From an uncultured Tropicimonas sp. (lineage in GTDB: Bacteria; Pseudomonadota; Alphaproteobacteria; Rhodobacterales; Rhodobacteraceae), in contig CANLZY010000024.1 in NCBI GenBank assembly GCA_947495685.1, positions 26,115 through 90,114 on the forward strand: 64,000 nucleotides of DNA, read 5' to 3'. Both the position numbers and the translations under genes were made by a program. The notes beneath the pieces are model-generated. The model saw only the letters and a program-made list of their open reading frames with translations, ran no database searches and was not told the DNA's origin. Each line of letters begins with the position of its first letter. Position 1 is the first letter of the stretch. This document shows positions 1 to 8,380 of the stretch, piece by piece.

Positions 1-1
1 C

Positions 2-727
2 CCGTTCAGGCTCTGGGATTGGGCAAAGTTCATCGGCGCCTCTGCCAGTATCATGGAAACCTGGAGAACCCGGGATATCCAGGCAGAGTTGGTCAATGCC
101 CTGCCGTTCCCCGTGTACCTTGAAAACGATGCCTCGGCGGCCTGCGCGGCAGAGCTCGTCCTTGGAAAGACCGGGACGCCGTCGGATTTCCTGCACTTCT
201 ACATTGGTTATTTCATCGGCGGCGGCGTTGTGTTGAACAACGCGCTGTACACCGGAAGCACCGGCAATGCGGGGGCACTTGGGCCGATGCCCGTGCCGGC
301 GCCGGGCGGCGGGATGCGACCTCTGCTGGAGGTTGCGTCGTTGGGAGTCCTCGCCCGCGTACTGGCGGACAAGGGGCTGCCGAGCGAGTCGTTGTGGAAC
401 CCACCCGAGGCGTGGGAAGTGGACGCCGACGTTCTGAGCGCCTGGATCGATGAAACTGCCGATGGTCTGGCCTATGCCAGCGCCGCGGCCTGTTCGGTGC
501 TGGACCTGGAGGCTGTGTTGATCGACGGATGGCTGCCGGCAAAGGTCAGGGCCCGGCTGGTTGCGGCCACCGCAAGGGCGGTTGAACGGATCGATCTGAC
601 CGGGATCGAGATCCCGGAGTTTCGGGAAGGCTTCATCGGACCCGACGCACGGTCGCTGGGGGCGGCGAGCCTGCCGTTGTCCGAACGCTACCTTGTCGAT
701 CGAAATGCCCTGCTCAAGGCCACCTGA
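2..727 (+). CDS. ROK-family protein (sugar kinase or NagC/XylR-type regulator), 5' end outside window
   Basis: The reading frame is open to the window edge, so only the C-terminal 241 residues are present. The ROK signature is visible as ENDASAACAAEL, followed by an IGYFIGGGVVL segment and the GNAGALG motif. The cysteine-rich zinc motif that usually follows in ROK proteins (CxCGxxGCxE) is absent and is replaced by a Pro/Gly-rich stretch. ROK proteins are either sugar kinases or DNA-binding sugar sensors. The N-terminus that would show a helix-turn-helix is missing, so the two cannot be told apart. kynA follows 100 bases downstream and shows no obvious functional link. Confidence 0.8.
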   Translation, partial: PFRLWDWAKFIGASASIMETWRTRDIQAELVNALPFPVYLENDASAACAAELVLGKTGTPSDFLHFYIGYFIGGGVVLNNALYTGSTGNAGALGPMPVPAPGGGMRPLLEVASLGVLARVLADKGLPSESLWNPPEAWEVDADVLSAWIDETADGLAYASAAACSVLDLEAVLIDGWLPAKVRARLVAATARAVERIDLTGIEIPEFREGFIGPDARSLGAASLPLSERYLVDRNALLKAT

Positions 728-828
728 CGGACCGACCGGGCACTGCCGATTGATTGCCGCCGGCAAGATCTCTAGGGACAGGTTTGTGGGCCATGTTGAT
801 CGGCCTGCCGCATGTCTCGGAGCTTACC

Positions 829-1623
829 ATGTCGTCAAACCCGGACCTGACCTATGGCCACCACCTCAAGCTGGATCAGCTGCTGTCGGCGCAGGTGCCG
901 GTATCGGACAGCCACGACGAGATGCTGTTCATCATTCAGCACCAGACGAGCGAGCTTTGGATGCGGTTGATGGTGGCTGAACTGGGGGCCGCCCGGCAGC
1001 GTTTGCAGGTGCGCGATTTTCGAGGGGCCCGCAAGGCTCTCGGCCGGGTGAGCGTGGTGTTTGCCCAATTGGTGCAGAGCTGGGACGTGCTTCGTACTCT
1101 CACCCCGCTGGACTTCGCGGCATTTCGTGGAGATCTGGGGCCAGCGTCGGGGTTCCAGTCCTACCAATACCGCATGATCGAGTTCATGCTGGGCAACCGG
1201 AACGCCGCACTGTTGGCCCCCCATGTCGGAAACCCGGAGATCCACGCCGGGCTGTTGGAGGAACTGTCGCAACCTTCGTTGTACCATGTCGCACTGGAAA
1301 TTCTGCAGGAGCAGGTCGCCGGCGACTTTGAGTCCAAGAGCCTTGACCGGACCCGGCCACATGTCCGCATACAGGCCGTCGAGGATGCCTGGGCACAGGT
1401 CTACGGTGCGCCAGAGGTACATCCGGACCTCTTCGATCTGGCCGAACAGCTTGTAGAGATCGAGGATCAGTTCCGGTGTTGGCGCTTCAACCACGTGACG
1501 ACGGTGGAGCGGGTCATTGGTGCCAAGCAGGGGACGGGCGGCACCAGCGGCGTCGGCTACTTGCGCCGCATGCTCGACACCGTGCTGTTTCCCGAACTCT
1601 GGAGCCTGCGCTCCGGGCTGTGA
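829..1623 (+). CDS. kynA: Tryptophan 2,3-dioxygenase
   Basis: This haem enzyme opens the indole ring of L-tryptophan to give N-formylkynurenine, the first step of the kynurenine pathway. The protein has 264 residues, close to the usual short bacterial form. Family hallmarks are YGHHLKLDQLL, HDEMLFIIQHQTSELW near residue 30, SGFQSYQYRMIEFMLG, and the C-terminal FNHVTTVERVIGAKQGTGGT segment that carries the proximal haem histidine. I chose the ATG at 829 because GGAG lies six bases upstream. Upstream TTG/ATG codons at 754 and 793 are in frame but add residues not typical of the family. No other kynurenine gene is in the window. Confidence 0.95.
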   Translation: MSSNPDLTYGHHLKLDQLLSAQVPVSDSHDEMLFIIQHQTSELWMRLMVAELGAARQRLQVRDFRGARKALGRVSVVFAQLVQSWDVLRTLTPLDFAAFRGDLGPASGFQSYQYRMIEFMLGNRNAALLAPHVGNPEIHAGLLEELSQPSLYHVALEILQEQVAGDFESKSLDRTRPHVRIQAVEDAWAQVYGAPEVHPDLFDLAEQLVEIEDQFRCWRFNHVTTVERVIGAKQGTGGTSGVGYLRRMLDTVLFPELWSLRSGL

Positions 1624-1724
1624 CTGGGCGCGGGGTGCCTTCGCTCTTTCCCCCTCTACCAGCATGACCTAGTTTGCCCCCAAGATCAGAATTCATGTTT
1701 ACAGCCAAAAAAGGAGACACATAG

Positions 1725-2285
1725 ATGAACCTCAAGATTGCCCTGGCGGCCTGCACGCTGCTGTTCGCAGCCGGCTGTGACACATTTTCCAAGGATACAA
1801 CCTTCGCGGAGCGCTCGGAGACTGTTTCGCTGAGCGGGACCGTTGAGTCGGTGGACGAGGTCAACCGGCTGTTCAAGGTTCGCGATGGCCGCACCGCGGT
1901 TGTCTTCCGCGCCGGCCCGCAGGTGCAGAACCTGGCGCAGCTTTCTGTCGGGGACAAGATCACGCTGGATTATTACGAGTCGATCGCCGTTGGCATTGCC
2001 GACCCGTCTGACCCGGGGACAGCCATCGGCGAAGTGTTCGTGGGCACCGCCATGCCCGGCGAAAAGCCCGGCGGCGGCGCAGTCGGCATCGCGTCGGCGG
2101 TTGTCGAGTTCGTCTCCTACGACGCTGCCACCGAGCGCGCGACGCTCAAGCTGAACGATGGCACGGTCGAAACCGTTGCAGTCGCGCCGGAAATGCGGGC
2201 TTTTGCTGCGGCCAGAACTGCGGGAGACCGCATTGTCGTTGCGGTGGATCGTGCGGTAGCCGTTTCGGTCACGCCGGTCGAGTGA
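1725..2285 (+). CDS. Predicted lipoprotein of unknown function
   Basis: The 186-residue protein begins with a lipoprotein signal peptide whose lipobox is LFAAGC, with the modified cysteine at residue 18. The mature part alternates short beta-type strands (SGTVESVDEVNRLFKV, AVVFRAGPQV, VGDKITLDYYES), which suggests a small all-beta domain exposed to the periplasm. A strong GGAG site lies at 1713-1716, nine bases before the ATG. I recognise no named family. It stands alone and runs convergent to the gene at 2441, with a hairpin between them. Confidence 0.75.
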   Translation: MNLKIALAACTLLFAAGCDTFSKDTTFAERSETVSLSGTVESVDEVNRLFKVRDGRTAVVFRAGPQVQNLAQLSVGDKITLDYYESIAVGIADPSDPGTAIGEVFVGTAMPGEKPGGGAVGIASAVVEFVSYDAATERATLKLNDGTVETVAVAPEMRAFAAARTAGDRIVVAVDRAVAVSVTPVE

Positions 2286-2307
2286 CCGCGCCACTCGGAT
2301 CAAGAAA

Positions 2308-2339
2308 CGGGGGCGGGCGATTGATGTCGCCCACCCCCG
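2308..2339. terminator. GC-rich hairpin between convergent genes
   Basis: CGGGGGCGGGCGA at 2308-2320 pairs with TCGCCCACCCCCG at 2327-2339, with one mismatch and a six-base loop. It starts 22 bases after the lipoprotein stop and could terminate it. No run of T follows, so intrinsic termination is uncertain. Confidence 0.45.
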
Positions 2340-2440
2340 GCAGGTGTGTCGCATGATCCGTGAGGCATTCCTGCGTCCGGGCGCGGTTGGCCGGGACTGA
2401 TGCGTTCCGCCGGCATGTGGGCCGGGTGACGGCCCCGATC

Positions 2441-2827
2441 CTACTTCTTTTTGGCCGTCTGGGTCTCTTTCACCAGAAACTTGGGCAGCACGATTTGGGC
2501 GATCAGTGCGCCCAGCCAGACCAGCAGCGTGGCAGCCAGCCAGGTCGTGATCCCCTGTATGTGCATCGATGGAAGAACAAGATTGGTGATCCCGAGGCCG
2601 ACGAACGTTGTCACCAACGCAACGCCGCCCTGAAGGGCCGGGACATTCTTGGCCGAATATTTCTGGATCAGCGGACCGGCAATCGCCTCGATGATCGACA
2701 AAAGAACGGCGGCAAACAGGATCCCGGTGAAGCCGACCTTGAAGCCCGTCAGCAGGAGGCTGGCAATCAAGAGCCCGATCAGGTTGGCCAGAGTGAAGAT
2801 TAGTGCGGAAATCAGCGTTCGAACCAT
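2441..2827 (-). CDS. Small four-helix membrane protein, phage-holin-4-like family
   Basis: The 128-residue protein consists almost entirely of four hydrophobic helices (for example LISALIFTLANLIGLLIASLLL and the C-terminal TWLAATLLVWLGALIAQIVL) and ends in a basic tail, KETQTAKKK. This layout matches the small bacterial membrane proteins named after phage holin superfamily 4; they are chromosomal and not shown to be lytic. A GGGAGG site precedes the ATG. No phage genes are nearby, so a housekeeping membrane role is more likely than holin activity. Confidence 0.65.
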   Translation of the reverse strand: MVRTLISALIFTLANLIGLLIASLLLTGFKVGFTGILFAAVLLSIIEAIAGPLIQKYSAKNVPALQGGVALVTTFVGLGITNLVLPSMHIQGITTWLAATLLVWLGALIAQIVLPKFLVKETQTAKKK

Positions 2828-3059
2828 GCGGTCCTCCCTGGTTGCTGTTTGATCGCGATACTAGCCGCCGCCGACCTGTATCCAAGCGAAAAGCCACCGC
2901 GCGACGATGAATGCGATGCTTGCACGTGCTCGGGACTGGTCAGGTCAAACTGCACAGGGTTGGCTTGGTTCTTTGGCCACGTCGGACTAGAAATGGCGAG
3001 CCACTTTGCCTTGATCGGCTCGACGGCATCGCCTGACCTGCAAGGAAGACCTCCTCCTG

Positions 3060-4145
3060 ATGCCCAATGCGCGCCTGTTCAATCTCGTTCTGGGGCTCGC
3101 CCTGGCCATCATGATCGGCTGGCTGCTGGTGATCGGCAAGAACATCCTGCTCCCGGTCTTCACTGCCGTGATCTCGGTCTACATCCTCAACTCCTGCGTG
3201 TCGGCCATCAGCCGGCAACCTGTCGTCGGGCGGTTGCCTGCCTGGGCGTTGCGGGTGATCGTGCTGCTGGCATTCACCGCAGTCATTCTCGGGATCGTCC
3301 TCGTGGTCTCCACGACGGTCAACCAACTGTTGAATGTGGCGCCGACTTATCAAGAGAACCTTGAAGGCCTGCTGACCCGGGCGACGACCTATGTTGGCAT
3401 TCGGACCAACCCGACATGGGAAGAGATCCGCGCCGCAACTGTCGGACGGGTCGATATGCAGGCCTTGCTGGCAGGTTTGTTGGGGTCGTTGACCAGTATC
3501 GGTGGTGCGATCTTCCTTGTTGTTGTCTACGCGGGCTTCCTGTTCAGCGAGCGTGGTAGCCTTCCGAAGAAGCTCGAAGCGGCCCTGCCGCGTGGTCGTG
3601 CCATTCGGGCGTTCGAGATCCTGACGGATATCAACGCGCGGATCGGTGACTACCTGGCGGTCAAAACGCTGATCAATGTGATCCTCGGGGTGATTTCCTA
3701 TTTGATCCTCTGGGGGATGAACGTCGATTTCGCGCTGTTCTGGGCGGTGGTCATAGGCCTGATGAACTACATCCCCTATGTCGGGTCGCTGATTGGTGTG
3801 GCGTTTCCGGTTGTGCTGTCGCTGGCGCAATTCGGGTCGGTGGCAACCACGCTGGCCCTTGGTGCGCTGCTGACAATTGCGCAGACCTATGTCGGCAACG
3901 TGCTGGAGCCCCGCATGATTGGACGGCAGCTGAACCTCTCGCCCTTCGTGGTGCTGTTGGCGCTGTCGATATGGGCGACATTGTGGGGTGTGCCAGGGGC
4001 GATTCTGGCTGTTCCCATGACCTCCATGATCGCCATCATCTGTGCTGCCTTCCCGGCAACACGATTCATCGCGATCATGCTGTCCGAAAAGATCGGGGAC
4101 ACGCCGGTGGACAGGTCCGCTGATCCGAACAAGACACTTCCATGA
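3060..4145 (+). CDS. AI-2E family transporter (YhhT/PerM-like)
   Basis: The 361-residue integral membrane protein has two N-terminal helices (LVLGLALAIMIGWLLVIGKNILLPVFTAVISV), a soluble segment around residues 85-145, and a C-terminal cluster of helices. The C-terminal motif region NYIPYVGSLIGVAFPVVLSL and the later GRQLNLSPFVVLLALSIWATLWGVPGAILAVP are diagnostic of the AI-2E/PerM family. Members export varied small molecules or act as Na+/H+ antiporters; the substrate cannot be read from sequence. An AAGGAAG ribosome site lies 11-12 bases upstream of the ATG. The gene stands alone. Confidence 0.9.
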   Translation: MPNARLFNLVLGLALAIMIGWLLVIGKNILLPVFTAVISVYILNSCVSAISRQPVVGRLPAWALRVIVLLAFTAVILGIVLVVSTTVNQLLNVAPTYQENLEGLLTRATTYVGIRTNPTWEEIRAATVGRVDMQALLAGLLGSLTSIGGAIFLVVVYAGFLFSERGSLPKKLEAALPRGRAIRAFEILTDINARIGDYLAVKTLINVILGVISYLILWGMNVDFALFWAVVIGLMNYIPYVGSLIGVAFPVVLSLAQFGSVATTLALGALLTIAQTYVGNVLEPRMIGRQLNLSPFVVLLALSIWATLWGVPGAILAVPMTSMIAIICAAFPATRFIAIMLSEKIGDTPVDRSADPNKTLP

Positions 4146-4491
4146 CCGAATCTCCTGCGAAGGCCCTCGAATGGTCCAGAGCGCGCGTAGGTTGTCGGGC
4201 GGTGTCTGCACGGCATTCAAGGCCCCCGACATTCAGGTGCTGTTGGCGGTGACGGTTTCTGTCCACCAGACCGGAACGTGCCGCGAGTTGTTCAGACCCG
4301 GCATCCGATTGCTCGTGGCAAGGTCGCGGGCATTCGCCGGCCACTTCACCAATCGCGCGCCGAGCTAGGGCCAGGTCCGCAAGGACCCGATCAGTTAGTC
4401 CGAAGAAAAAGTATCTAAAAACAAGACACACGAAGGGCGCTGTCCTGGTGTCTGCGCCACGTTGGCGCGCAGATCAGAATTGGTTTGATCC

Positions 4492-4509
4492 CAAAATCGA
4501 GCGATTTTG
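4492..4509. promoter_or_regulatory. Perfect 8-base inverted repeat, candidate operator or part of the promoter region
   Basis: CAAAATCG at 4492-4499 and CGATTTTG at 4502-4509 are perfect complements separated by two bases. The site lies 14 bases upstream of the LacI-type palindrome and 58 bases before the regulator start. The symmetry suggests binding by a dimeric regulator; which one is unknown. Confidence 0.45.
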
Positions 4510-4523
4510 CAGTTTTTTCTTGC

Positions 4524-4537
4524 CGAAACCGGTTTCG
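4524..4537. promoter_or_regulatory. LacI-family operator (perfect palindrome)
   Basis: CGAAACCGGTTTCG is a perfect 14-base palindrome with the central CG and the AAACC/GGTTT arms typical of LacI/GalR-type operators. It lies 30 bases before the ATG of the LacI-family regulator, so autoregulation and control of the downstream operon are the simplest reading. The next gene starts only 12 bases after the regulator gene, so one promoter could drive the whole set. Confidence 0.75.
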
Positions 4538-4567
4538 TAACGTTTCGTTGCCGTGGGGAGAGACTCA

Positions 4568-5677
4568 ATGGCAACCTTGGCGGCACGAAAGTCAGATTTT
4601 CCGGGAAGGCGACCTCGCGTCACCATTTCGGATGTCGCTGACAAGCTGGGCCTGACCAAGGGAACTGTCTCCCGGGCGTTGAACGATTACCCCGACATCT
4701 CCGAAAGCACCCGAAAACGGGTTCGTCACGTGGCCGAATCGATGGGGTACCGTCCGTTGAGCCATGCGCAGGCCATCCGGACCGGAATGGTCCGGTCCGT
4801 CGGTCTGGTTCTGCAGACCAACCAGCACGACGGTCACCGACCGTTCCTGGCGAATTTCCTGGCGGGCATCAGCGAAGCCACCTCGGCCGCCGACTGGACG
4901 ATGACCATGGCAACCGCGTCGTCCGACACGGACACACAACGCTTGCTCGCCAAGCTGGTCGAAGAACACAAGGCCGACGGCTTCATCCTGCCCCGGACCT
5001 ACATGGACGACCCAAGGATCGAGTTCCTGAAGCGAAACGGTGTGCCGTTCGTGTTGTTCGGGCGCACCGACAACCCCGACGGCTGCGCCTGGTTCGACAT
5101 CGAAAGCGAAGTTGCAATGGAGGAGGCGGTCTGCATCCTCTACGGATTGGGACATCGTCGCATCGGGTTTGTTCCGGGCCGCGAGGGCTACACCTTCTCG
5201 GAACTGCGGCATGGCGGCTTTCTGTCTGGCCTTCAAATGTGCGGGTTGGAACCTGACCCGGACCTGATCGGTCCATCCGCGCTGAACCACGAGGCGGGCG
5301 CGGAATCGACCCGAATACTGCTGCACCGCGAGGCGCCACCCACCGCAATCATCTATTCCGTCGATCGGGCGGCGCTTGGCGCCTATGTGGCGACCAACGA
5401 ACTGGGGTTGGCCATAGGTCAGGACCTGTCAGTGGTTGCCTATGACGGCGTGCCAGAAGGCGCGTTGCTGAATCCGCCACTGTCCACCTTCTCGGTGGAC
5501 ATGCACGAGGCCGGTGTCCAGCTGTCCAATCTTCTCATTCGCAGGATCGGCGGCGAATCCGTTGAAGCCCTGCGTGAACTGGGCCGTGCCCGGTTCCTGT
5601 CCCGTGGATCCCACGGTCAACCAAGAATGTCCTCGGCGGAACTGTCCCGCCGGGTGCGAGCAAACCTGAATACCTAA
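4568..5677 (+). CDS. LacI-family transcriptional regulator of the glycosylglycerate operon
   Basis: The 369-residue protein has an N-terminal LacI helix-turn-helix (VTISDVADKLGLTKGTVSRALNDYP, about residues 17-41, then a hinge region ending MGYRPLSHAQ). A periplasmic-binding-protein-like sensor domain follows. Such regulators usually repress until a sugar or sugar phosphate binds. I chose the ATG at 4568 because GGGGAGA lies just upstream; a GTG at 4553 in the same frame would overlap that site. It heads the importer genes with 12 bases of spacing, and a matching palindrome lies upstream. It resembles AglR-type regulators of alpha-glucoside operons, but the gene content here suggests another inducer. 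Confidence 0.9.
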   Translation: MATLAARKSDFPGRRPRVTISDVADKLGLTKGTVSRALNDYPDISESTRKRVRHVAESMGYRPLSHAQAIRTGMVRSVGLVLQTNQHDGHRPFLANFLAGISEATSAADWTMTMATASSDTDTQRLLAKLVEEHKADGFILPRTYMDDPRIEFLKRNGVPFVLFGRTDNPDGCAWFDIESEVAMEEAVCILYGLGHRRIGFVPGREGYTFSELRHGGFLSGLQMCGLEPDPDLIGPSALNHEAGAESTRILLHREAPPTAIIYSVDRAALGAYVATNELGLAIGQDLSVVAYDGVPEGALLNPPLSTFSVDMHEAGVQLSNLLIRRIGGESVEALRELGRARFLSRGSHGQPRMSSAELSRRVRANLNT

Positions 5678-5689
5678 GGGAGGTACACA

Positions 5690-7039
5690 ATGTCCAAAAA
5701 CACCAGACTTCTGACCGGCACGGCGCTTGCGTTGCTCATGTCCGGCCTGGGCGCCAACGCCGACTCGATCCGGTTCTGGACAACCGAGGAGCAGCCCGAG
5801 CGGCTTGCCAAGCAGCAGGAAATGGCTGCGGCCTTCACCGCCGAATCCGGTGTGGAAGTCGAGGTTATCCCGGTATCCGAGAAGGATCTGGCGACCCGTG
5901 CAACGGCCGCCTACGCTGCCGGCGACCTGCCGGACGTGATCTATCACCCGCTGGTGAACACGCTGCCCTGGGCCGAGGACGGAATCCTCGACACGGACGC
6001 TGCGACCGAGGTTCTGGAAAGCCTGGGCCGTGACACCTTTGCTGCCGGGTCCATCGAAATGGCCACCGTTGAAGGTGGCGGCGTTGCGGCGGTTCCGGTT
6101 GATGGCTGGACGCAGATGATCGTCTACCGCAAGGACAAGTTCGACGAAGCCGGTCTGGAAGCCCCGACTACCTATGCGGCCGTCATTGCTGCGCTCGAAA
6201 AGCTGCACAACCCGCCAGAGATGTACGGGTTTGTCGCCCCGACCAAGGTCGACGAGTCCTTCATGAGCCAGGTTCTCGAGCATGTCTTCCTCGCCAACGG
6301 TGTGTCGCCGGTGGGTCCCGACGGCTTTATGCCGCTGGATGAAGCCAAGACCATCGAGGTTCTCGACTTCTACAAGGCCATCGTCGAAGCGTCGCCCAAG
6401 GGCGAGTTGTACTGGAAGCAGTCCCGCGAGATGTATTTCGCCGGCCAAGCTGCCATGATCATCTGGTCTCCGTTCATCCTCGATGAACTGGCCGGCCTGC
6501 GCGACTCCGCTCCGCCGACCATCAACGACGACCCGACCTCCTCGGAGCTGGCCTCCCTGACCGGCGTCGTGACCACCTTTGCCGGCCCGTCGAACCCTGA
6601 TGGCGCTGCCTGGGGTGACACCCGCTACTTCGGCATCACCAACGACGCCGACACCGATGCGGCGATGGACTTCGTGAAATATTCGATGGACGAGGGCTAC
6701 ACCCAGACGCTGTCGATTGCGCCCGAAGGCAAGTTCCCGGTCCGCAAGGGCACCGCGGACGACGCCGAGAAGTTCACCATGGCATGGTCGAAGCTGCCTG
6801 TCGGCGTCGATCGCAAGGCACCGCTCTCCGAGCTCTATGCTCCGGAAATGATCGGTGAGATCGTCGGTGGTCTGGATGTTGCCCAGCGTTGGGGCGTCAA
6901 GGACGGTCAGCTGGCGCTGGCCTCCAAGATGATCAACAGCCAGACTTTCAACCGTCTGGTACGCGAGTACATCGACGGCGAACGTGACGCCGCCGCGACT
7001 GTTGCGGCCCTGAACGACGAACTCGGCAAGATCGAATAA
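5690..7039 (+). CDS. ABC transporter sugar/osmolyte-binding protein (AglE-like)
   Basis: This is the extracytoplasmic solute-binding protein of the importer. The 449-residue product starts with a signal peptide (about residues 1-24, ending GANA-DS) and then has the fold pattern of family 1 sugar-binding proteins: IRFWTTEEQPERLAKQQEMAAAF, AYAAGDLPDVIYHP and later AAMIIWSPFILDEL. A GGGAGG site sits seven bases before the ATG. It lies between the LacI regulator and two permease genes. The closest type is AglE, which binds alpha-glucosides in rhizobia. The downstream hydrolase and glycerate kinase make a glucosyl- or mannosylglycerate ligand more likely here. Confidence 0.85.
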   Translation: MSKNTRLLTGTALALLMSGLGANADSIRFWTTEEQPERLAKQQEMAAAFTAESGVEVEVIPVSEKDLATRATAAYAAGDLPDVIYHPLVNTLPWAEDGILDTDAATEVLESLGRDTFAAGSIEMATVEGGGVAAVPVDGWTQMIVYRKDKFDEAGLEAPTTYAAVIAALEKLHNPPEMYGFVAPTKVDESFMSQVLEHVFLANGVSPVGPDGFMPLDEAKTIEVLDFYKAIVEASPKGELYWKQSREMYFAGQAAMIIWSPFILDELAGLRDSAPPTINDDPTSSELASLTGVVTTFAGPSNPDGAAWGDTRYFGITNDADTDAAMDFVKYSMDEGYTQTLSIAPEGKFPVRKGTADDAEKFTMAWSKLPVGVDRKAPLSELYAPEMIGEIVGGLDVAQRWGVKDGQLALASKMINSQTFNRLVREYIDGERDAAATVAALNDELGKIE

Positions 7040-7049
7040 GCCAAGACCC

Positions 7050-7075
7050 GGCCTCGGGGCAGTCGCCCCGGGGCC
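7050..7075 (+). promoter_or_regulatory. Intercistronic hairpin between binding-protein and permease genes
   Basis: GGCCTCGGGGC (7050-7060) pairs with GCCCCGGGGCC (7065-7075) across a four-base loop; the only imperfect pair is a G-U. It lies 11 bases after the binding-protein stop and has no T-run. Stable stems at this position in ABC operons commonly protect the upstream mRNA or attenuate read-through, giving more binding protein than permease. That role is inferred. Confidence 0.6.
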
Positions 7076-7132
7076 ACCGCAACCCTTCAATGGCCGGTCG
7101 CGTTCGCGGCACCGGGCTGGCGGAGCTTACCC

Positions 7133-8380
7133 ATGACAACCGCAGTACCACCGAAGGGCACAGGGCCGCTCGCGAGACGCGAAGCACGCCTGGCCTGGGG
7201 GCTTCTGTTCCCCACGATCTTCAGCGTGGCGATGGTCATCGTCCTGCCCCTGCTGTCGATCTTCTGGATTTCATTCAAACCGATCGGCCTTGCCGACCTG
7301 CGCCCGCCGGTTCCGGTGGCACGGGAACAGCTGCGTGGCAAGCCTGCCGCCGCCGGTGACCTGGCCACGATCGAATACCGCCTGCGCAATTCCAGCCAGG
7401 ACCAGGTGATCGAGGGTGTCACCCTGATCGATCGCTGGGCCCCCGGCATCAAGGTCGTCAGTGACCTGCCCGAGGGATGCGCCCTGACGGGCACCGAGTT
7501 CTTCTGCGACTTCGGCACCATCGATCCGAAATACAACAACAAGATGCAGATCGACGTCGAGGTCGGGCAGGCGTTCTTCGATTGGGGAGGCGATCCCAAG
7601 GAGAGCGAGCCGGTTCTGACTGGCAGCGCCGATTTTGTCCTGACCAACAGCGATTTCACGCTGGAGAACTTCCGGCGCGTCTTTGACGGCAGCGAGTTCT
7701 GGGGCGTCTTCGGCGTGACGCTGGCCTACACGGTGTTCGGCACCGTCGGGGCGATCGTCGTGGGGCTGTTCGCGGCGCTTCTGCTGAACCGTGAATTCCG
7801 CGGTCAGGGTGTCCTGCGAGGCCTTTACCTGTTTCCGTACGTTGCGCCGGTCATCGCGGTCGCCTTTACCTGGGTCACGTTGTTCGACCCGACGTCCGGA
7901 TCGGCCAACGAGTTGCTGATCCGTATGGGGGTGACCGACGAAGGCATCAATTTCTTCGGTCAGAAGCCGCTCGCGCTCATTATGGTGATCGTGTTCGAGA
8001 TCTGGCGCTATTTCCCGCTGTCGTTCCTGTTCATCCTGGCGCGTCTGCAATCGATCGACACCGACATGTACGAAGCCGCGGACATGGATGGCGCGAGCCC
8101 GTTCCAGAAATTCTGGTACCTCAGCATGCCGATGCTGCTCGGCATCCTCTCGGTCGTCTTCCTGCTGCGGTTCATCTGGACCTTCAACAAGTTCGACGAC
8201 ATCTTCCTGCTCACCGGTGGCAACGCCGGCACCCGGACGCTCACCGTGAACGTCTACGAGCAGGCCTTCGCGATCTCGAATATCGGCGCAGGTGCCGCGG
8301 TGGCGGTCATCATCTTCGGATGCCTGCTGATCTTCTCGATCTTCTTCTTCAAGTTCATCAGCCGTGAGGAGGGATTGTAA
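7133..8380 (+). CDS. ABC transporter permease (AglF-like) with a periplasmic inserted domain
   Basis: This is the first inner-membrane subunit of the importer. The 415-residue protein has TM1 at about residues 22-48. A roughly 125-residue soluble insert follows (about 50-175), and then the usual core of five more helices. The EAA loop is present as EAADMDGASPFQKFWYLSMP, where the ATPase docks. The insert contains NSSQDQVIEGVTLIDRWAPG and DLPEGCALTGTEFFCDFGTI, which resemble DUF11-type Ig-like repeats; it sits where MalF carries its P2 loop. The stop overlaps the start of the second permease by one base, implying coupled translation. Confidence 0.9.
   Translation: MTTAVPPKGTGPLARREARLAWGLLFPTIFSVAMVIVLPLLSIFWISFKPIGLADLRPPVPVAREQLRGKPAAAGDLATIEYRLRNSSQDQVIEGVTLIDRWAPGIKVVSDLPEGCALTGTEFFCDFGTIDPKYNNKMQIDVEVGQAFFDWGGDPKESEPVLTGSADFVLTNSDFTLENFRRVFDGSEFWGVFGVTLAYTVFGTVGAIVVGLFAALLLNREFRGQGVLRGLYLFPYVAPVIAVAFTWVTLFDPTSGSANELLIRMGVTDEGINFFGQKPLALIMVIVFEIWRYFPLSFLFILARLQSIDTDMYEAADMDGASPFQKFWYLSMPMLLGILSVVFLLRFIWTFNKFDDIFLLTGGNAGTRTLTVNVYEQAFAISNIGAGAAVAVIIFGCLLIFSIFFFKFISREEGL

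Larger units (their letters stand above)
4146..4567. other. Regulatory gap before the glycosylglycerate operon; no gene recognised
   Basis: This 422-base gap contains no convincing coding sequence: short open frames on both strands have no strong ribosome site and resemble no family I know. The 3' half becomes AT-rich and carries three inverted repeats just before the LacI-type regulator: GCGCCA-CGT-TGGCGC at 4454-4468, and the two palindromes listed separately. It most likely holds the promoter region of the downstream operon. Confidence 0.6.

Noticed and set aside
1686..2897. Minus-strand open frame of about 400 codons across the lipoprotein and holin-like genes
   Set aside because: It covers two smaller genes that have good start signals and clear signal-peptide or membrane features; its own product is Arg/His-rich without motifs.
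4187..4431. Short open frames in the gap before the LacI regulator
   Set aside because: No ribosome site, no family resemblance, and codon use unlike the neighbours. They are treated as non-coding.
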